Positions 56,111-64,000 of a DNA stretch of 64,000 bases are shown piece after piece. Source of the stretch: Sternotherus odoratus. Lineage: Eukaryota > Chordata > Testudines > Kinosternidae. The position numbers and the translations under genes are program-made. Location: the NCBI GenBank assembly GCA_032164245.1, contig JAVMKO010000010.1:47700848-47764847 (forward strand). Direction: 5' to 3'. Positions within the stretch are counted from its first letter, which is position 1. The number at the start of each line of letters is the position of its first letter. The notes below the pieces were generated by a model, which did no database searches, had not been told where the DNA came from, and saw only the letters and a list, made by a program, of their open reading frames with translations.

Positions 56111-59060
56111 AACTGGTTTGCACTAGAAAAGCATGAGAACAGCTTCCATTCTGCTTGAGTGCATTAGATGAATTAAGGGGTTGACCTACATAATTAGTGA
56201 TATTAATATAGGAGCATAGATTAGAATAAGAAAAGCCTCAAGTTATTCATTTTAAAGCTGTTCAGATGCTTCTGTGGGTTTGAATTTGAAAGTGAAGGAA
56301 CCTTTCAGGATTCAAAAGGCAATTTTCCAGAGGAGCCAAATTTATATACTATCCAGGGACAATAATTTTCCTTGTAGGTCATGAAAGAAACAAAGTTTAG
56401 ATACAGATTAGACTTAAAGGGATCTGAGTAAGAAGGTTTCCAGAATCAGAGACACAGGGGCCATATGTAATGGCAAAAATATCTTCGCAAACCCTTCTAG
56501 CAGCAGGTTTATTTTAAACAGCTTGCAGATGCTATTTTCTAAAAAACTAGTCAGCATTAGTTTACCTTTTGATATATAACTGCAATAGCAAGCCCTGCAT
56601 GGATTTTTGTTAAGCCTCGCTAATTGTCCAGCAATTCTGAGAGCTATAGATTTTTATCCTCAAAGATAATTGCCTGCCTCAAAATGAAAAATCATTGCAA
56701 AAGAAGCATTTCATTCCTTAAACAGTCAATTAATACGTGATTCAAAATGCCATTATAGGGACATGATAGCAACATACCAAGCACCAATCAGCCCAAAGAC
56801 TGTAACAGTTTAGTTGAGGTAGGAAAGAATGTAAACTAAAAGGAGGATTTAAGGAGCATATAAAAAAACTTTACACTGCGTATCTTTTCTGAATTACTTT
56901 ATATTTGAAAATATTTACATTTGAGCATAACGTGTGTCACAGTTGCAGAGCTATTTGCACCTGTGACCCATTCACTGTCTCTGTAAAGACACCCCACTTT
57001 GATGTCAGGCCTCCAGCCAAGAATCCCGTGATCCTCTCCTTCCAGACTGGAGAGCTGCAGACTCCTGCAATTCACTGTCACTTCAGCAGCCCTGATTCCA
57101 GTTCAATACCTGCTGTCTTGCTTTCTTGGGGGGCCATGACACAGTCATTCAGAAACCATCCAGCTCCTGTAAAACAAAGCAGTTTTTTTCCTTAAATACT
57201 TTTGATTTGAACAATCTTAAAACGATGACCAATTTATATGCATACCTGACTTACTAGATGGTCACCTGGCTTCCCATGGAGACTAGTAGATTTAAAGCAC
57301 TTCAAGTACTTTCTGCAAAACTAATCTGTCTTGGTCACAGCCTCATGTCAGTTCTTTCTTGCAAGACACCATCTCCTCTTATCCAGGCTTATTGTATGCA
57401 ATTTCAAGTTCTTTGTCTGCCATGTTGCTTGTCCCAAGTCAACCAGCCTGGCTTCTATTCTCCAGGTTGTAAAACTTTTAAAAAAGGTTTACCTGTATTG
57501 TTACCACTACCCCCTATTGGCTCTAGTTCTGGTAAAACACATCCTTTAGCTCACCCACTGAGCCAGGAATACAATAACTAGCAAGCCCATGAAGATACAT
57601 ATGATACTGATGACATAAATACAATAGTCTTTGAATATTCCAGGGTTCATTAGCATGGTTGAGTTCCACCACAGATTTTCTGTGCCTCACTTCGCCTGCT
57701 TTGCCTCACTTCCCAACTGTAAAATGGCACTTCCTTTCCCCTTGACTTCTAGCCCATAATGTCATGAAACATTGGATTTCCCATATCAGACCATTGAGCC
57801 TTCTTGTCTTGTGCCTGATGTTTAATAGAGGACAACAGTTGATGTGTCAGAGTAAGGTGGTCTGTTACTTGGCACATCAGAGCTCACATTTGTTAATCTT
57901 CTGGAACTGCTGCAAACCTTTTTTTTCTCAGGTATTTTTGGAAAATGAGAATGAAGGGAAGACAATATGGAAGTTACAGGGTCTGAAAAGATTAACAGGG
58001 TCCTGGATTTATTATTGTGGCACTTGGCAGCTTTTTCAAGTTAATTTCAACATTTATATTCAATAAGTTTATCTATTTTAGCCTCTGAGAAATTCATTGC
58101 ACAGCTTACCATTGTAAAAATGAGGAAAAAGTAAAAACATAAGGAAACATTAAAAGAAAACTAACTCTCCTTGCTGACTCTTATGGTTTTTATATTTGGT
58201 GTTTTTTCTTAAACCTCTAGACCCTAGAGTCATGAGAATACATCAGATTCTCAGCTTTTTTTGAAGTAAGTTTGTAGCACTCAGAGTTGCAAAGACAAGT
58301 ATGAAAATGTGAAGCACAAATGGTTAAGAGCCAGAAGGCAAATAAAAGGGACGCCACATTCAAGCTGTCAGGAGGTCAACAATTCTGTTTTGCAACAGTT
58401 TTTGAGGTTTTGGAGTTCGTTGTCATTCAGCATTGGAATGAAACAATTTTTTAATGTTTTCATGAAACGGAATTAGGTCAAAATGGTGGTTTTCAGCTCA
58501 AAAACCAGAGCTTTTTGATTCAGATTGGAGTGTCTGTCTGTCTCTCTCATGTCAGCAGTGACCGGAGAACCCGAAGGATTTAAAAACAGCTCGGACAAAA
58601 CATCATATTTCAACCAAAGGAAATTTTGTCATAAGGGATCTCACCAGCTGTACGTCAAATGAATTACTTACACTTAGAAATCATGAGGGTTTTTTTTTTA
58701 ATCTCCTTTCTTCAGGCATATTTTTGAGCAGTTGCAGTTGGCAATACTGGAAAAGCATGAGATGATATGTTGAGCATATCCAAGAATATGTATTTTAAGT
58801 CATGAACAAAGCTTCTACAGCAGCAAGTCATGGGCACTATGCTGTGCATAAGGGAACAACTCCATCCCCACTTCCTGGCTCTTATGAGATTTAGCAGCCC
58901 TTATGCCCAGAAGTGGGTCAATGTGCAGAGCCAGACTTCCCTAAGGTTTGAGAGGCTTTAGATCTAATGTTGCTGGGCAATCTGTATACCAGCCTTGGAA
59001 GTGGTTTCTACTCCCTTTGTGCCACCAGGAGCACTGCAGAACAGAGTCAAGAGACTCCCC
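56111..59060. other. Unassigned stretch, possible repeat at 56900-57600
   Basis: No gene is supported. 56920-57140 ('TCACAGTTGCAGAGCTATTT', 'GTAAAGACACCCCACTTTGA', 'TCTCCTTCCAGACTGG') reads like antisense sequence of a dispersed reptile retroelement, but I could not delimit it. 57690-57740 has a MIR-like word. Confidence 0.35.
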
Positions 59061-59486
59061 TGAATTATTGATTGTTGCCTCTTGACCTTTTCAATTACTG
59101 TGGTTGGATGCTGGTGGTTTATGGATTGGCTGCACTTGCAGATGTAGAGGGCTGTGAGTTAAATCAGCCCTCAGAGAGTGCAGTAGGGAAAGTGCTGCAG
59201 TCTGTTCAAACTGACAGCTGTAAGTGCACTGGTGTGGCCACATGTGTGGCACTTGCAGCGGCATTGGGAGTGGTGCATTATGGGGAGCTATTCCACAGAG
59301 CACCTCTTCCCATTCTGGCGCTGTGGGAAGGGGATGAGGGTGTGTGGGGCATTAGGGTCCTCCCCCAATGCCACGTGATGCATCACTTTGCATCCCAGCA
59401 ATCCCTGTTCTTGCGTACACATTTGGCTCCATCTTTCAGTGTTTTTTGTACTGTATGCTCTGTCTTCCCTTTTGATCTGTGGGAAT

Positions 59487-61384
59487 GGAGCCTGAAGTGC
59501 TGAGGAATATGCTGATGAGTTTTGCCAGCACATCACATATGACAGTCAAGTTACTCCTTATGCTACAGAATGACAGTTTTGAGGAGTCTGACAATGATGT
59601 TGACTCGCATAACACATATGATACGAGACTGCTTGTGGCATTCATGGACATGCTCACCACCATGAACGCTGCTTTTGGGCTCAGGAAACAAGCACTGAGT
59701 GGTGAGATCACATCGTCATGCAAGTCTGGAATGATGATCAGTAGCTGCAGAACTTTCGGATGAGAAAAGCCACTTTCATGGGACCGTATGATGAACTCGC
59801 CCCCACCCTGCGGAGCAAGGACACAAGAGTAAGAGCTGCCCTGCCAGTGGAGAAGTGGGTGGCTGTTGCAATCTGGAAGCTGGCAACTCCAGACAGCTGT
59901 TACCTGGGATTCTTTCAACCCAAAGCTCTTGGTAACTTTTACTCTGTGCAAGGTGGTGTCAGGAAATAAATCAGGGGAGACACGGCTGTCTGACCGAAAG
60001 ATGGCTGGCACAAACAGAACAACACAAATACTTTCACTTAAAGCTAAATTTTACTTACATACGTCTGCAACAGGTTAGTAAAACACCCCCAACTCTTGAT
60101 AATTACCAAAGCTGAGTGTGGCTCTCGAGTGACACAGGCAGGCTTCTGGTGGCCAAATCTTCCCATTTGCCAGTGGGGACTGCATGATGTATCCAGAGGG
60201 AGAGTCCAAAAAGAGTACAACTAACTCACCTTTCCCCCCCTTATTTATACATTATTAATAGAATGACGTGTCCCTTAAAGAAAACTAGTTAAGTAAGTAA
60301 GCAGTTTTAAGCAAAAGGTTCCTTCTTCTTCTTTATTAATCAGATGTGGGTTTTTCCAGAGTTTGCAGCCTTGAGGCCCCAATAGACATTCCTGGGGCAC
60401 ATCCTGCTCTTCTAAAATGCATGTATCAGCAACTTCAACACAATTCTTATCAGGAAGGATACGGGTCAAGCTGCCTTTTCTGTGGCACCCAAAAAAACCC
60501 TGCCCTCCTGTTTTGGTTAAGCTAAGCCTGCCGACTTGGCTGTTTTTAGCAATAAGCCATAGTGGTTTACTAGTTTGCCAAAATCTCTCCATACACAGCT
60601 ACCTATTGGTCACTGACCAGTTTGGAATGGGAAAGTCAACTGTTGGAATCATGTTGATGCACATTGGCAGGGCCATTGATCACATCCTGTTTAGAAGAAC
60701 CGTGACTCTGGGTAACGTGCATGACATTGTAGGTGGTTTTGCACAAATGGGTTTCCCTAACTCTGGAGGGGCGATAAATGGGATGCATATTCCAATTCTG
60801 GCACCCAGCCCACCTAGCCTCCGAGTGTATCAATTGGGAGGGATATTTCTCTATGGTTCTCCAGGCACTTGTGGATCACTGTGGGCGTTTCATTGACATT
60901 AACGCAGGCTGGCCCGGAAAGGTGCATGATGCACACATCTTTCAAGACACTGGCCTGTTCAGGAAGCTGCAAGCCAGACCAGAAGATCATTGTAGGGGAA
61001 GTCGAAATGCCCATCGTGATCCTCTGAGACCCCGCGTACCCTTTAAAGCCATGGCTCATGAAACCTTAGACAGGGAGCCTTGACAGCAGCAAGGAATAGT
61101 TCAACAACAGGCTGAGTCAGTGCAGAATGAATGTGGAGTGTGCTTTTGGCCATTTAAAGGGGTGCTGGTGATGTCTGTATGGGAAGCTGGCCCATGACAA
61201 CATCCCCATGGTAATATCCACATGCTGTACCCTCCATAACATTTGTGAAGGGAAGGGTGAAAGAATCACTCAGGCATGGAACTCAGATATTCAACACATA
61301 GAGGCTGAATTTGAACAGTCAGCCAGCAGAGCTATTAGAGGGCCCTGTGCAAGGATGTGGGATGCCTTGAGAGAGCAATTTTAA
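59487..61384 (+). pseudogene. HARBI1-like PIF/Harbinger transposase, broken
   Basis: This is a relic of a DDE-type nuclease of the PIF/Harbinger superfamily, which cuts the transposon ends. Parts in order: an N-terminal block with FRMRKATF and 'RVRAALPVEKWVAVAIWKLA' (59740-59904), then FGMGKSTVGIMLM. Next come GFPNSGGAINGMHIP, then 'YFSMVLQALVDHCGRFIDIN', GKVHDAHIF, and VECAFGHLKG near 61140. Catalytic positions: the first Asp (GAIDG in the family) is Asn here; the second (HDA) and the Glu (VE.AFG) are kept. In-frame stops occur at about 59741, 61025, 61067 and later, with a frameshift near 60800. A 693-bp LTR splits it. It cannot encode an active enzyme. Confidence 0.9.
59905..60597 (-). mobile_element. 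Solo LTR inserted in the Harbinger transposase
   Basis: In minus-strand sense it begins TGTGTATGG and ends AATCCCA, with a TATAAATAAG promoter box at about 60249-60240. GTTACC (59899-59904) and GCTACC (60598-60603) flank it, 5 of 6 matching. Removing the LTR and one copy of the duplication leaves the transposase frame continuous (…PDSC then YLLVTDQFGMG), which confirms both ends. No viral genes are present, so it is a solo LTR. Confidence 0.88.
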
Positions 61385-62025
61385 GGTGAAAGCCACCAGT
61401 AATGTTTGGTGCCCTGCACTGGATCGAAGAACAACAGTTCTAGTGTTAGTAGAAATCTGTGTTTGCTACACTGATATGGGTGCCTGTTGCTTTCCTGGGC
61501 TAAGGTATCTTAATGCAATAATAAAGAATGTTTTCAAAGCCAACAAATCAATTTATTGAAAAGAAACACAACTGCTTGGGAAATGGAAAGGGCAATGGAG
61601 TAGAGTGGGGGATGATTCAATCCAAGATTACAATATTTCCTGTTCTCATACTCTGTCTTCCTGTCGGGAGTGCTGTGTCATGAGTGCTGCACTTCAGGCT
61701 GGCTAAAATGCATGGTGATGGAGGTTGAGTGTAGTGGATAAGGGTTGTAGTTTGCAGGCCTGGGTGGTGAAGCTACAGGTGATGGAGGCAACTGGTGGCA
61801 ATAAGAACCCGTATGTGGGGGAAAGTGGGTTGGAGGTGACATGGGAGCACAGGGGAAAGAGTTTTGAGACAAGGGCTGCAGGGGAGTGGTTGGGCGCAGT
61901 AATGTTCCACCTGCATGGCTACGAGCGCCCATATCGATTATGCTTGGTGCTCTATAATGCTTAGCAGCTGCTCCATGCTTTGGTGCTGGTGATCCACATC
62001 CTGCTGCTGGACCCCGCTTTCACTC

Positions 62026-62330
62026 TATCAGGGTTCCCTCCCCATTCTGAACTCTGGGGTACAGATGTGGGGACCTTCATGAAAGACCCCCTTTGCTTAT
62101 TTCTGTCAGCGTAGGTTAAAACTTTCCCAAGGCACAAATATTTTCCTTGTTCTTGGATAGCATCGTGACACCACCAAGTGATTTAGATCAAAATCCAGAT
62201 TTGAAAGTATCTTCTTTCCTTATTGATCCTTTTGGGCAGGTGCCAGCCAGGTTTTTGAGCTTCTTAACCCCTTACAGGTAAAGTGATTCTATACCTCTTG
62301 CCTGGAGGGAATTTTATGTTGCTGCATACA
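62026..62330 (-). mobile_element. Short solo LTR (minus strand) in the Harbinger tail
   Basis: In minus-strand sense it begins TGTATGCAGCAACATAAAAT and runs through 'TTACCTGTAAGGGGTTAAGA' to 'GGGAGGGAACCCTGATA'. Plus-strand words 'TTCTGAACTCTGGGGTACAG' and 'AGGTGCCAGCCAGGTTTTTG' match a LTR family I recognise from turtles. It is shorter than usual, so an internal deletion is likely. The terminal A (TA for expected CA) and missing target duplication reflect decay. Confidence 0.65.
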
Positions 62331-63580
62331 GAAAGGTTGTTCAAGAATGGTGAGTAAGAACAGGGGTAAGGGGGACTGATTGTTTCACGGCTGTACTGCC
62401 CTCTGGGTTTCTGTGCCTTGGGAAGAGCTAACAGCTGTAGGGGGCCCTTATACTGAATACTGTCCCCACATTTGCCACAGGAGTTCATTCTAGAAGATAT
62501 CTCACTGTTGAGGATGATCTGGGAAGCAAGCGAGGGTCTTCTACTACAATGCAGCCTCCACTCTGGCCCATATGCAGCTTGCCGGTGTGCAGCAATGGTC
62601 CCACCGCCCCTCACGGCAGAGTGGTGCGGACATGTTGGCCTGACTGAGTCAAGGAGTACAGTATCTCTGCCAAAGAACAAGCAAGTCGATTGCCCAGCTT
62701 CTGCATAAGACCTTTGAAGAGATCACTGAGGCCAATTACCATGATGCGAGAGAGCACATCAAGGCCCTATTCCACATCTAGGCATGCATGCAGCCCTAAC
62801 CCTCCTCGCCCCAAGAGCCCACACTGACCAACTTCCTTCCCAAAATAAAAATGTCCTTCTCAAAATAAAAGCCACTTATAGGGCCTCTGACTTTGATTGG
62901 ACTATCCAACACCACCATTTAGATATTTTTCTTAAACTAAAAGACTTTAGGTGCTTATCAGCATTCAGTTCTGAATAGGGATGGACTAGTCTGTCTTAGC
63001 TCTTCCCTACTTTGTTTGCAGCGCCATTGTTCTGAGTGTTTGAACAAGAACCACTGGATGATGCAGTCAGTATCTGTTCTTGTGTGTGTTTGTGTATGCT
63101 CTGAGTTACTTTACAGTCTCTGATTCGCTCAGTGAGTAATGTCACGGACCATTTGCATACCTTATTTAGCCATAATTAGCATGTAGCCATCTAATGTTCA
63201 TTTTAATGAGCCATTTATAGGCTTCTGCTGTCGACATTCACAAGTCACAGCGGGGTCTGTACAGCTTCACAGCTATCTCAATGCAAGAACCTGGAGACCA
63301 TAAAACTCAGTCAGTTTGTAGAAGCTCCAGAGCTGTGACCAGTGTGACTTATTGCTAGGGGGTTGATTTCCCTCACCAGTGCTTCAGCAATCTGCTCTAC
63401 TGTGTTTTTTTCCATTGTTCACACTACCCAAGCTGTTTTTCCCTGTACTGTACTGTGATTGTCTCTATAGAGGCAGCATGGTGAGTTCACTAGAACCTAC
63501 TGATCAGTTCCTACCCCCCCCCCCCCCGCCTCCATAAACAGTGGCATGGAATGGAAGGGGAGGGAGAGGAACATTACCCA
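62331..63580. other. Harbinger tail then unassigned DNA
   Basis: 62464-62760 has fragments of coding-like text without a continuous frame (for example 'REHIKALFHI' read from 62751), possibly the eroded accessory ORF of the Harbinger element. From 62880 on the sequence is AT-rich and unassigned, with a C run at 63515-63529. Confidence 0.35.
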
Positions 63581-63585
63581 CATAC

Positions 63586-63705
63586 AGGGCCGGCGACAGG
63601 GGGGTACAATGGGTACAGCTGTACCAGGCCCCGGACTTCAGGGGGGGGGGGGCCTTGAAGTCCGGGGCCGGTACTCAGCTGTACCCAGTACCCGCTTGTC
63701 GCCCG
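63586..63705. mobile_element. GC-rich snap-back element
   Basis: 'GGTACAATGGGTACAGCTGT' plus ACCAGGCCCCGGACTTCAGG on the left pairs with 'CCTTGAAGTCCGGGGCCGGT' plus ACTCAGCTGTACCCAGTACC on the right. A G run separates the arms. 'ACAGGGCCGGCGACAGG' precedes it. This looks like the terminus of a reptile DNA transposon whose other end lies beyond the window. Confidence 0.7.
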
Positions 63706-63834
63706 GAGCTGTGAGCAAGGCGCGGCTCGGGCAGCCGCTGCAGCGCTCACCAGCCCCCTCCCCCGGCACCCAGCAGCCTCCCCCGCCCCCCTTTGCTTCT
63801 CCTGGCCGGCCACGCGTCCGCAGCGCATGCGGGG

Positions 63835-64000
63835 GTTGGGGCCCGTGGGAGGTAGAAGACCGGCGGGGGGGCCGCGGGCGGCGGGAGACCGGCCGGGGGG
63901 GGGGCGCGGGCGGCGAGAGACTGGCGGGGAGGCCGCGGGCGGTGGGAGATCGGCCGGGGGGGGGGGGGCTGCGGGTGGTGGGAGATCGGCCCGGGGGGGC
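63835..64000. repeat. G-rich short-period tandem repeat at the window edge
   Basis: At least four units of the type 'GGGAGACCGGCCGGGGGGGG' plus CGCGGGCGGC repeat with a period of about 38-45 bp and continue to the last base. Units differ mainly in G-run length. It runs off the window end. On either strand the G runs could form quadruplexes. Confidence 0.85.

Larger units (their letters stand above)
59060..62800 (+). mobile_element. PIF/Harbinger-type DNA transposon, decayed
   Basis: The region contains a HARBI1-like transposase pseudogene in two main parts. Upstream is typical leader text ('GAGAGTGCAGTAGGGAAAGT', 'GGAGTGGTGCATTATGGGGA'). Downstream is a non-coding tail with AATAAAA signals near 62845. 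Solo LTRs at 59905-60597 and about 62026-62330 interrupt it. The terminal inverted repeats and 3-bp target duplication were not found, so the outer limits are approximate. Confidence 0.75.

Noticed and set aside
59072..59503. 143-codon plus-strand frame upstream of the Harbinger transposase
   Set aside because: It corresponds to the non-coding leader of the transposon and has no domain; the frame is accidental.
63835..64000. CRISPR-like spacing of repeats
   Set aside because: The units are contiguous low-complexity G-rich tandem repeats with no unique spacers, in eukaryotic DNA.

Overview
The window is vertebrate nuclear DNA, most likely from a turtle (Testudines) and otherwise a crocodilian. 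The evidence is the repeat content: turtle-type CR1 LINE copies on both strands, many hAT, PIF/Harbinger and pogo/Tigger-like DNA transposons, Penelope-like 3' ends, endogenous retroviral LTRs, and old MIR-like SINEs. All of these sit in AT-rich DNA with many stops. I see no intact protein-coding gene, tRNA, rRNA or CRISPR array. The window is best read as intergenic or deep intronic DNA. One 39-bp exon-like segment at 15676-15714 is the only hint of a host transcript crossing it. Family assignments rest on recognised sequence patterns and have not been checked by database search.

Layout. 1-5.2 kb is mostly unassigned AT-rich DNA. 5.27-7.5 kb is a minus-strand CR1 split by an unclassified repeat, which is itself split by a solo LTR. 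8.46-11.39 kb is an outer hAT element holding two further hAT elements. One of these (8699-10344) carries, on its minus strand, a transposase C-terminal remnant plus a CpG-rich block with what looks like the promoter and first coding exon of a GRK5/GRK6-type receptor kinase gene. 11.4-23 kb is old unique DNA with two snap-back Penelope-like insertions (14.7 and 21.2 kb). 23.1-24.4 kb has a nearly identical 137-bp tandem duplication and a GC-rich DNA transposon. 24.4-50.9 kb is largely unassigned with scattered hAT, Tigger and palindromic MITEs, SINE copies and LTR remnants. 50.9-53.6 kb holds a three-terminus GC-rich pogo-like composite and a plus-strand CR1 split by a hAT with a perfect 8-bp target-site duplication. 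59.1-62.8 kb is a decayed PIF/Harbinger transposon whose transposase reading frame is cut by one solo LTR, with a second LTR in its downstream part. The window ends in a GC-rich snap-back element and a short-period G-rich tandem repeat.

The genes do not form a pathway; the content is a record of successive insertions. The most unusual item is the GRK-type first exon and promoter inside a transposon bounded by terminal inverted repeats and an 8-bp (7/8) target duplication. This is consistent with transposon capture of a host promoter-exon module.
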